From Megaustenia siamemsis (Eukaryota > Mollusca > Gastropoda > Stylommatophora > Ariophantidae), in NCBI GenBank assembly GCA_032433765.1, contig JAVIAB010000073.1, forward strand, positions 56,578,565 to 56,642,564: a stretch of 64,000 nt of DNA. Reading direction: 5' to 3'. Shown here one piece after another: positions 25,601-37,600 of the stretch. Numbering within the stretch: position 1 is the stretch's first letter; every line of letters begins with the position of its first letter. The position numbers and the translations under genes are program-made. Below the pieces are notes generated by a model. That model ran no database searches, was not told the origin of the DNA, and worked only from the letters and a program-made list of their open reading frames with translations.

Positions 25601-28600
25601 ACTTCTAGTACATCACTCTCTTTGCATAGATCTGAGCACCTATGGACATGTTCGGAGTGCAATGATGATGACCCGCAAATAACTCAATAACCTCTAGGAC
25701 AAACCCCCTCCCTCCTTCTCTATTTATCTACTTCTAGTACATCCATTCTTAGTATACCACCTCTCTTTATCTACTCCTAGTACACCACTTCTCTGGTGTT
25801 TTAGTAGCAACTTGTCTAAAGCTACTCTCCAACCTTATTTCCATAACTTCCCTACTTATCTCCACTTGGGTTATCTTCCTTCAGAGTTCTAGTCCCTTGA
25901 TTAGGCGACTTAACTTTGGCCCCTCTCCTTTTTTCCCTCTCCTGATCGTATGTTTGCCCTCTGACATGTCTCCCTCGGGATATTGTATTGTGCTACTGCC
26001 TCATCTATTACTCACCGCCTTTGTTCACGAACCTGCCTAGCCGACGCGTCTCTATGCACCTGTTCTTCTTTTTACCCACTTATCACCTATAGCCCCCCCA
26101 GGCTGTGCTCCTTGTTGTCTGGCCACTTTTACGACCCCTGGTCTGTATCTCGCCCAACTGCCCTCAGTCTTACCACGTGACTGATTTTCCATGTGGCTTG
26201 TCTCTACCTAACATTTGGGTACATTCTCTTACCTGGAGCAGCCAAATCACTCCAGCTAAGTCATTTTCAATATATTTTGTATATTTTAATATATAATATA
26301 CATTATACTTTTTATTCTTCATATTTTAGTTTTCAGTTCTACATTATGACACATCTCTTTCTCATCTCATCATTCCATCTCTCATTGCCTCTGTCCACCT
26401 CTCCCTAACTTTATCATCCAACATGTAGCTATAGATATGTGTGTCTCGCCATTTGTTGTTGTTGTCCCTGTCTTCTGAAGAAGCTCGTAGGCCAAAACAT
26501 CAATATTTTGTTGTGTTCCTTTTTTGTAAAGCTGTTACCATACCTTGGAAGGTACATGACATCCGACTACTGGCTCCTTGCTACCAGCTTTACTGCAGCA
26601 CACTGCAATTAGTTGCCTGTTCCCTAGCTATTACTATAGACTGACATTAACTGATGATACAATTTCAAGGCACAAGGAAGACCAGGAGTCATATAGATAA
26701 ACAAAATCACAAAATTTATACAGTGGTATGAACTAACAATTCACAAAACTTATACAGTGGTACGAACTAACAATACCCAGTACAAAGCACCGGCCCGGGA
26801 TATCAAAATGGACCACAATATCAAGCTATACAGCAGACATGGACAAAACAAGATAATTAATTTTCTTTGTATTTCTTGTTGTTCTCAATGAAGAAATTTT
26901 AGTCAAACATTGGCGTTTTATTTTATTTTATTATTGCCCATACTAAAAAGCTTCATATACACATTCCCATTTTATTCTAGATGACTCCAATGAATGAAAG
27001 CAAAGAATGATGAATGAGTGCATTAAAAAATAAATAAAAGAGTGAACAAAATGATTGATGAAACGATAAATGAATTACATCATATTCTTGAAAGATTTGA
27101 TACATGGAGTGAAGACTGATGAATATATGACTGATATTTTCTGACACAACCATTCAATATGAGCATAACCTTTTTGAAGCCTGGTGATTACATACCATCA
27201 CTCGCTCCAAATTAACAAATCAAAGTTGGCAGCATTTCAGCAATCTCCAGCATCAGACATAACAAGTGTAAGATTAAATATCCCTCTGTTGTCACAAAAC
27301 TTCATCTACGAGGAAGCATGCACGAGATTACTGCATGCAACAGAGTTACCCCCAGTGACCTTGTAGCACCAGCATCTCCTAGCAAAACCTTCCATTTAAT
27401 TTCAAAATTCAATTTAAATTTTTTTTGTGCCATCTTACTTCTGTTTTTTTCAAAATAAATCAGCGGAGAAAAGAAATTTGTTCCAATTATTTTTTTTCTA
27501 CAACTTTTTAAAAATATCTTTACTACTTACAAAAAAAAAAAAAAAAAAAAAAAAAATACTCCTTTGTTGCTACTTCAAAGTTCTTTTCATTGTTTTATTG
27601 ATTATTTTTATTTATTCACTAAGTTTCAAATGGGAGCTGTGGCAACTCAGTGTTCAGTGAACTAGACTATAACGATCAAAGTAAAAAGTAAAAGTAAAGT
27701 ACCCCCATCACGCCAAGTGGCATATAGGGAATATGGTGTTAGTGACCATGAATTTTACAGACCTTCGGCACATAATTTTTTGGGGTAATGTGGTCGGTAT
27801 TACGGCCGTGCCGCTTTACTTTCCCAGGAAAAAATCCGGTACCCATTAAAGGCTGGGTGAACCCGGAAGCTGTCGGTTGGGATCGAACCCTACCTCTTGT
27901 CCTTTGTAGTCTAGTTCACTAACCACTGAGCTATCACGGCTCCCTATAATGATCAAAGGATTGGGTTAAATCCTGACTAAAAGCTCTTTGGCTCAACTGG
28001 TCTTCAATAGTTACCAGATTTTTCTGGGAAAGTAGGAATGCCTGGTTTGACAGTAACCACAAAATTTGTAAAACTTACTGTTGAAGGTGAGGATTTCAAA
28101 ATATCCTAAATCATTTAAACCTATATTCTTATAGGGCTGCAAAACATGGACACCCACTGCATAACTCCAAAAGAATTTAACATTCATGGATTTGAGATGC
28201 TACTCATACAATGATGACATCTCTAATGAGACAAGTAGTAAAATGTTGGTGAAAACAATGACATTAGCAACAATTATATTACATAATTGTAAATAATAAA
28301 AATTGACACTCAAAACTGGATGGTTTAGTCGCATATAACTACCATTATCAAAGCCACATAATATTGTAGATATATGAAGTGTTTTAATCACACAGTACAC
28401 TTGAAGAGTAGTGAGATCCTATGTCTAGCCCTCTTGGACAACGGCAGAAACAGGAAGTTCTGTAAACACTCACATACGTTAAAGAACCCTTGGCAGTTTA
28501 AATTGAAAAGTGTACATTATAAGTCTGGCTTCTGTCCAGGCAGTCTTGTCACCAAAAACCTATCCTCAATGTGGATCTTAGGCTGTACAATGGAGTGTGT

Positions 28601-31600
28601 GTACATGGGTCAGTGTTCTTCTCAGGTTTTCTTGAGGGGGATATCACAGCACATATGGATTCATCTGGAGTGCAGTGATGGTGACCCTTGAAAATGGGGG
28701 GACTAATGCTCTTTCTCTCTCACTTTTAATTTGCGATTCATAGCTCTGCTAATAATTCTTACAGCTTGTTTGTGTCCACCACAATGAACAAACCGACAAT
28801 CTGTGAGTGGTGCCAGCACACAGCCTCATGCTTCTCCATGCAAACAAATATATTTCATAATCACCTTTCACGTACATAAAGGAACATTACATAAGCCAGA
28901 ACAAATGTTTTTACAAATTCCAACAAACTGCAAATTTTTGCAAAAGAAAGAAAAAATTATTTCAACTACACAAACAAGTCCACACAACAGACATCAACAG
29001 ACATCAAAAATCATAAACATTTTGTATTTTTTTAAAAAAAGCCTACCTTCTCTGCCCTCCCTTGAGCTACCACTCTGGGATTGACATATTCAGGTCGCCT
29101 TCCAAGAACCCAGGCTGTCAGTTTCTGCAGCAGTGATGAGGACTCTGGGACAAACATTGGGATTCTCAAACGATGTCTGAAAACAACATATTCAATTGAC
29201 TTGTCATAAATAATGATACATCTTCTATTTGTTACAAGTCTCTTTTGTTATGTTCCTTTTTTTAAATAAAATTGTGTCTGTTTCAACACTGATAATTTTG
29301 TCTGCTAGTTTGCTAAGGGTAACAGTATGTTGTGTGTATATTCAGTCATCATCATCATTGCTCTTATAGTTCTTGTACATACAACAATTATCACTGTAGT
29401 TTGACAGTGCCCTATTAATACTTCAGTATCTTTTTCTGGAGGATCTCAATACACTACACAAACTCTAAAGCATTAGAGAACGCCCAAAAGGTACTTTTAA
29501 AAAATTGGTTGCTTCATTGACATCACATAAAGTGTGTTAGAATAATGACACAACTAAGCATTAAACTCTCTCTCTTCACTTCCTCTTATACCCCTTCAGG
29601 TATTGAGGGAGATACAAAGTTCTAGTTTTGGCCATTATGGCAGCCTCTACCATAGTCATTTGTTGTTGTATTTCTCAGATGTTGTCAGTCTACCTTACTC
29701 TGGGTGTACCACAGGTACTTCTTCCATCTTAGGGAGCCGCGATAGCTCAGTGGTTAGTGAACTGGACTACAAAGGACAAGGGGTAGGGTTCGATCCCAAC
29801 CGACAGCTTCCGGGTTCACCCAGCCTTTAATGGGTACTGGATTTTTTTCTGGGAAAGTGAAGCGGCACGGGCATAATACCGACCACATTACCCCAAAAAT
29901 CATGTGCCAAAGGTCTGTAAAATTTATGGTCACTAACACCATATTCCCTATACGCCACTTGGCGTGACGGGGGTACTTTACTTTTTTTTTTATGGTATCG
30001 AATCTCTTGTTATTCTTTTCAGATAAGCAAACCATTTCATTTGTTGCCTCTGTATGTAGTTTAGAATTTATTCAATGCCTAACAATACCATTTCTCTCTT
30101 ACAATATCATTTCTCTCTTACAATATCATTTCTCTCTTACAATACTATTTCTCTCTTAAAATACTATTTCACTCTTACAATATCATTTCTCTCTTACAAT
30201 ATCATTTCTCTCTTACAATACCATTTCTCTCTTAAAATACTATTTCTCTCTTACAATACCATTTCTCTCTTACAATACCATTTCTCTCTTACAATACCAT
30301 TTCTCTTACAATACCATTTCTCTCTTACAATATCATCTCTCTCTTACAATATCATTTCTCTCTTACAATACCATTTCTCTCTTACAATATCATTTCTCTC
30401 TTACAATACCATTTCTCTCTTAAAATACTATTTCTCTCTTACAATATCATTTCTAATTCTGTTTCTTCTGCTCACTCCAAACACCTTTCTTAAATATTTC
30501 ATCTCTGTAGTGACTAACTTGCCTTTGTTTTTTTCATGAATGATCATGTTTAACACTGATAGCACAAGATAGGAAAGAATATACTGTGTATAAGATGTTT
30601 CTTTGTGCTGAAATATAGGTGTTAGCTGTTCCAATATTTGATTTGTGTTGTTACATCAAATGTCTATTTCTTTATCCGTTTTGAGAATGATGTTTCTAGA
30701 TATTTGAAGCCTGTCGCTTGCTTTATAATGTGTAGCTCTACAGTTTTGTTTAACCTATGCTTTTTTACATGATTGATATTAAATACAATTTGCTATTAGA
30801 CTGATGCACTCAAGAAACTACCCAAAAAAATGAAACTAACAGGGATTAATAAAATAACTATCTGAAATTACCTCAAACAAACAATAAAAAAGAATTTAAG
30901 TATATCAGCAGCATTTATTTTAAAGTAAAAATTATACTTTAAAAAACTGATAAACCGATATGAAGTAATAATTTATAATATATTAACAAAATTAAGAAAA
31001 TGATCGAACCATTAAGTTCATATATTCCATGGTAGCAAAAACAGGGTAAATAAATCTTAACATGCAAGCTGTACTGTTTGAGATAGTTTTCATAAAAGGA
31101 GATGTGCTAAGAAAACAGGGAAATCATGTTTGGCATGGCATTCAAATTGATCTGGGCACAACTCTTCTAACTACTTCCTGTCAATGAGATGTTTATCAAT
31201 TTTATGTTTTCCACTTTCGTGATGTCAAACCATTCAGTGTTTTTCTATCTGCGCCATTCTCACATTTCCCTGTTCATTTTTAATGTGTTCTAATGTTTCC
31301 TTTTCATCTTCTCCAATCTTTTGCATTTGCCGCAGATCAATATGCATCAGTGCAGTACTGTACTGCAGAGAAGAAAAATGTATCAATCTATTTCTGTCTA
31401 TGGTTATCCTTCACAGAATACAGCAGATCTATTTCATATTGTACTGTCTCTGCCTTCATGATTTTGCAGTTATTACATCTGCTTTTAAACCAATACATAT
31501 TCTTTACCAGCACAGAAAAAATAAAACTTTCTTGTTATGTATGTAATATAATTCCTTTTTGCTAAATCTTTTGTATTTGTATCTTCTTCTACCTTTCAGC

Positions 31601-34600
31601 TCCCTGTGGAGCATAGGTCTTCAACAAACACTTTCCAAGCCATTCTGTTTCTTGCCATTCTTTTAAGATTGTTCCATGTCTTCCCCATCATCTTCATCTC
31701 TGCTTCTATCTGCCTTCTCCAAGAATTCCTTGGTCTTCCTCTTTGTCTTTTTCCCAGCTCATTTCAAAAAAGGGCCTGTTGTGTAATACTCTCAGTTGAC
31801 TTCCACAGTGTGTGTCCTATCCAGTGCCATTGTCTTCGCTGTATACCTTTATCCACTACTATTTGACTTGCACTTTTCCATAATTCTATGTTAGTGATTT
31901 GTATCTGCCTCACTGTACTTTTTATAAGGATATAAACAACAGTAAACCTGATTTTACTTGACATGAAAGAAAGCAGATGGTAACGTGCATAGAAAAAGGA
32001 TATGAGTATATGAAGGAAGATATAGTGGAAATACTTGTCCAAACAATGCCACAGAATGCAATATGTGTATTCACATGGAAGTGACACTTTTTAATTAAGA
32101 AATAAAAGAGATAAAAAGTATATTTTAAGATATATACTAAAGGGAGGTGGGGAATTAAGTGAATATAGAGAAAATCAATAAAAACTAAGCAATACATTAA
32201 AGCAAGACAAAGATAATTAATTAGAGAGTCAAGAAAGTTAATAAAATAATACTACAGCTTGGGGATCGTAAGATACACACAACCTGTCAAAGGCAGAAAG
32301 GTTTCCTGCTGGAAGGGGAAGCAACACGACATGAGAGATCAGTTCAAACATATAATTATTCAAGGGAAGTAATTTGAATCTTCCTGCTCACAAAAAGCCA
32401 AATATCCATAACAATGCAGAGATGCTCCATTTGTGGGAACAAATAATTCATAAATATGAAAAGCAGAAGCAACCAGGTTAGGCTACAGTGTAACACCGAT
32501 CTACATGTCCTTATTGTCCCATCTTGGAAACAACATTACAGCTGACTAACTAGAACTTTGTGGCCATGTTATGTGTCAGAGCCACGATCAGCAAGTGGCA
32601 GATAAACTTTAACAGACAAGTCAACACATGTCTGACGACAACAGCGTTGTTTTCATTTACTGCAGTAACTAATCTGCAAGTTTTTAACTAGAAAAACTTA
32701 AAAGTTTATAGTTGGAGGTGATGGCACTTTCATCAGCTACTGCAATAACTAATCTGTCAGTTTTTAACTAGATAAACAGTATTTAGTTGGAGGTGATGGC
32801 ACTTTCATCAGCTACTGCAATAACTAATCTGTCAGTTTTTTTTTATATATTATAAATAAACTTAAAAGTATGTATAGTTGGAGGTAATGGCACTTTTGTC
32901 AGCTACTGCAATAACTAATCTGTCAGTTTTTAACTAGATAAACAGTATTTAGTTGGAGGTAATGGCACTGTTATCAATATAGTAATGATTTGTCAATTAC
33001 TTTATCAGAATGTTCCTCAGAGAACAAACAAGTAATAAATAAACAATTCATCTGCCAAGATTTAATGAGATATTCCTAAATAAATTCTTCCATAGAAATT
33101 GCATCGTAACTAATATAGAGGTTCAATACATCCAAGAGCACCTGCGTGAAAGCAGTTTTAGACTCATAATTGACTTCTTGCATCAGGATCGGTGAATCAG
33201 AACTGATCAAGATCCTAATCCACCTCTCCAGAGTGAGTCTGGAAATGGACTAACTTGCCTGAGCAAGCAATGAGGGACTGTTGAAGGAAGGCAAAACAGC
33301 ACCCAAAAATATCATGATGAACTTGGGTGTATTGAGTTAAAAGATGCTGTTATCATGGCAGATGTAAACCACAACACATCTATCCTCATTTGACGTCCTC
33401 ATTAAGAGCAGACAATGAAGAGGAGCAGTCATCAGGCAAAAAGAAGAAATAGGAGAAGGAAAAGAAGAAGACAACAATCAAATATGAGAGCATGAAAGTT
33501 TACAAATCTTCTTTGCTCACATCATCATCAAGTACCGGGCCTGCTTGCTTAGGTGATCATGTCTCTCCACAACTTTCGATCTCAACAGTTATTTATTATT
33601 TCTGTTGTTGACCTTCAGCCAAGCCATTCTCTTAAGCTGTCTGGTATTTTTTTTCTCTTTGCTTCCCTCTATCTCTTCGTCCCTCAATTTTTCCAGTTGT
33701 TACAATATATTCCAGTTGTTCTCTTCTCAATACATGGCCAAAAAATGATGATTGTTTCTTCCTAATATTGGAAATTAGCTCTCTTTTTGCTTTGACCTCT
33801 ATCAGAAAGTTTTCATTACTCTTCTTAGCTGTCCATGGTATTCGTAATATTCTTCTGTAAAACCACATTTCTACAGATTCTAGTGATTATGGTGATTCAT
33901 GATTGTATAAAGAAGTTACGACGGTGGTTTTCTGTTGCCTTCCGTCGGTTTGTTTACAGTTGGTTCCGCTAGCCTTTGACTAAAAAGTCTCACCCACAAG
34001 GCATTGAGGTTGTTTTACTTCGGGGTACTCTCCCTTAGCCTTTTACTCTCCCGAGCTTACTTGTAAGGCAGCAGGGCAGCCCCAGGTTGTACTGTTTACT
34101 GCATACAGTAGCAGGTTAAATTATCTGACCTGACATCTGTTATTTGCTCACATAGGAAATTGTTTTGTACTGTTTTGCAACATATGGTATCAGTTAGGTG
34201 CATGCCTGACTCATTAGCCTTTGGTTTTCATTGATCTTACTGAAAGACAGTAGTTGTTTGCAACAAAAATTGTCTCTTTGTTACAACTCTAATGAGCCTT
34301 TCTAGCCAGGTTTTGTTACAAATGTTCCTTCTTGTGCATTGTTTATCAGAACTGCCATACTCCTCCTGCATGGATTTTTGGCTGGATTTTCTATCTGGCT
34401 TTTCTTCTGTCACAGTGTGTTTCCTGAGCATGTCCTTGTCATGAATTTGTGGATTTTTACAGTTTCTTAAAATGACAGTAATATTTTTGTTTTAAATCTT
34501 ATCTGATTTCTGTAAAATGATCACAGGGAAAAGTACATGTTACAAAAGAAGCTATGTTAAAAATTATATAAATAATATGTTTTCTCCATTATTACTGGGG

Positions 34601-37600
34601 GACTGATGAAAGCTGTGACATAACACATAAATGGTCTTTTAAGAATAAAGTAAGAAAATTGTTTTTATTTATAAAGTAAGGCTAAGGAAAGCAAACCTGA
34701 ATAAAATGCTGGCTGAAATCGGATGCACTGGACGACTGGCGCAGAACACAGTGCAACGTTTTAACAGGTATTCAATCAGAATGGATTTATAAAGTCACCA
34801 ATAATTATTTGTAAACTACATAGCCGTTTATTGTTGATAGTTTAGATTTTGAAAACATAGCCTACATGATTCTTCTATGGCATCATTTAAGTTAGATGTT
34901 AAACCTGAAAGTTGAAACATTTATGGTTAAAAGAGGATATTTCACATTGGATTAATCAATATTTGAAATGTTTCTTTTTGTGAGCATTAATCTACTAATT
35001 AATGATATATTGAAATAAAAGATAATTGAAATAATGGTCATGCAACCAAAGACCTTATCTACAATTAAGGAAAGAAGAAGGTCATATGTCGGACATGTGA
35101 TGAGAAGAAACAACAAGAGAATTCCAAAACAGGCTCTTCTATGGGAAAAATCAGGATATAGAAAAAGAGGAAGACCTATAGAGACACTAAAGGAATACTT
35201 ATAAGAGAAGCAAAGTTGACAGACATAGACTCATTAGATAAGATCGAACCTCTCACTCAAATAGAGATGGGTGATGAGAAACACCCCAAGCTCTATGCAA
35301 CGTCTAACGGTGTTGGAAGAATCAAGAATCTACTAAAATGTCATTAATTGGATAATTTATTAACATAGACAAACTACATTTGTGCACCACAAACAAGAAC
35401 CAACAGCAGCTGCAGAGTCAGAACAGCAGCAGGCTACACAGACCACTTCGAAGTTAGATCAGGTGTAAGACAGGGGTGCGTAATGTTTACTCCCTACTGT
35501 TTATTACATACATGGACCATATATGCAAGCTAGCCAACCCATCAGAGACAGTGGAGATCAACGAGCTTTTATTTGCAGATGACCAGGCACTAATACATGA
35601 AACAATAGAAGACCTACAAGAACACTTAAACAAACTCAACATCTCAGGCACAAAATACAACATGAAAATCAACATCAACAAAACAGAAGTCATGAATGTC
35701 GCCAAAAATAAACAGAACATCAACATAACTATAAAAGGCAGACAACTAAAACAAGTAGAGGAATTCAAATACCTAGGAAGTCTAATTACAAAGGATAATT
35801 CTCAAACAGCAGAGATAGAATCAAGATGCAACAATGCTTGTCAAATCATTGGGCAGTTATCACCACTATTGCCAAAAAAAGGAAATAACTCTGGAGGCAA
35901 AATGAGCACTATACAATACAATCTTCATCCCAACGTTGTGCTATCAATGCCAGACATGGACCCTAGACGCAAGAACAATAAGAAAAATAACCTCTACAGA
36001 GATTAAATGTGTTAGATGAATGACAGGAAACAGTCTGAGAGATAAGATCAGAAATGAAGAACTGAGAAAAAAGCTAGGAATAGCTTCCGCCATAGAATAT
36101 ATAAGGAAACAACAGATAAAATGGTTTGGCCACGTGACAAGGCAGAAAGAACAAAACACAACACAACGAGCCTTCAACAAACCCTGTGAGAATACCAGAC
36201 CCAATGGCGTCCACGAAAAAGATGGATGGATAGAATTTTAGAAGCACTAGCAAACATAAAAGCAGCAGAGGCGAACAGAAGAGCAAAAGACCGCAAATTA
36301 TATCTCCCCTCGATGCTGAAAGGCAGATGAGGAAGGAAAGAAGAAGAAACAAGAACTAATTCAATAAAATATGAAACTAAGGAATGAAAAAATGTATCAG
36401 ACCCTGGTACACTTCACTCATAAATGTTGCAATTTCTACAATTTGAACTAACTTGCCACTTTTAATTTGAATGAACAGTTATGGTAATAAGTAGGGATTT
36501 TTTCCATACCTTATGGCTTGTGTGGGGATGTCATGTTAGTGCCTTCATTTTTCAAAGAATGGTGGCATAGTTTATGAGTTTTGTGCAGACAAAAATCTCT
36601 GAGACAAACATTCAGATACTTGGTAAACCTAAAATGTGCAACATTCTGAACTGAACCTGGTTGCTTCAAGTCAATAGCTAGTGCATTAACCACTGTGGCT
36701 TCAGTTTTATGTGTAGTTTATGACAAACCTTTTATTTGAAGAGTGGGGTGTTTGAATTGATAACTTATATTTCAAACCAAGAGAATGTTTAAGGTAACAC
36801 TGTAAGGTCAAAAACAATATAAAAACACTACAAAGCCTATGCAATATTTAGCAGTGCTAGAAGGATTAAGATGAAGATCAAGATTAAGATAAAGATCAAG
36901 ATTAAGATGAAGATCAAGATTAAGATAAAGAGGGTGAAAAACATTTTTTCCACCAGGAGTGAAACAAAACTCAGACCTCAACCCTTCTTTGACAACCGCA
37001 CTGGGCCAACAGCATGTATTTTCCAGTCCTATAAGTTCCATGACAGATCTCATAAATTCTGGACCTATAAGTTCCATGGCAGACCTCAGAAATTCTGGTC
37101 CAATAAGTTCCATGACAGACCACAGAAATTCTGGTCCAATAAGTTCCATGACAGACCTCAGAAATTCTGATACAAGAGGTTCCATGTCAGACCTCAGAAA
37201 TTCTGGTCCAATAAGTTCCATGCCAGATCTCAGAAATTCCAGTCCTGTAAGTTCCATGGCAGACCTCAGAAACTGTGGTCCAATAAGTTCCATGGCAGAC
37301 CTCACAAATTCCAGCCCTATAAGTTTCATGGCAGACCTCACAAATTCCAGTCCTATAAGTTCCATGGCAGACCTCAGAAACTGTGGTCCAATAAGTTTCA
37401 TGGCAGACCTCACAAATTCCAGTCCTATAAGTTTCATGGCAGACCTCAGAAACTGTGGTCCAATAAGTTTCATGGCAGACCTCACAAATTCCAGTCCTAT
37501 AAGTTCCATGGCAGACCTCAGAAACTGTGGTCCAATAAGTTTCATGGCAGACCTCACAAATTCCAGTCCTATAAGTTCCATGGCAGACCTCAGAAACTGT

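Larger units (their letters stand above)
16684..26580 (-). mobile_element. Penelope-like retroelement with long inverted flanks (about 9.9 kb)
   Basis: Both ends carry the same terminus, GGAGCCAGTAGT at 16684 and its reverse complement near 26569-26580. About 2.5 kb at the left (16684-19160) matches about 2.6 kb at the right (23990-26580) inverted, including blocks around GCTCCAGGTAAGAGAATGTA and the 30-bp arrays. A third, direct copy of the terminus and next 400 bases lies at 23590-23990. Between them the minus strand carries wrecked Penelope-like coding sequence (N-terminal region, RT thumb, GIY-YIG endonuclease). Penelope-like elements are known for pseudo-LTRs and for copies joined to truncated inverted copies, which fits. 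The RT palm is deleted and the frames are broken, so this copy is dead. Confidence 0.75.
23990..26635 (-). repeat. Right arm of the long inverted repeat
   Basis: Reverse complement of the left arm, with two differences: a private 60-bp array at 24605-25045 and an inserted LINE 3' scrap at 25628-25695. The best preserved part is about 25770-26580, matching 16684-17510. Confidence 0.85.
29595..30770 (-). mobile_element. LINE C-terminal fragment carrying a satellite and a SINE insertion
   Basis: On the minus strand 30770-30455 reads [32 protein letters not shown] and DIVREK. After a 19-bp array (30084-30455) the same protein resumes at about 30080-30000 as LGIE, stop, [25 protein letters not shown] (29732-29991) then splits it again. 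The order matches the usual C-terminal tail of non-LTR elements. Degenerate. Confidence 0.7.

Noticed and set aside
29732..29830. Functional tRNA gene
   Set aside because: A and B boxes are intact, but no cloverleaf with a proper acceptor stem is evident and a SINE body and tail follow.
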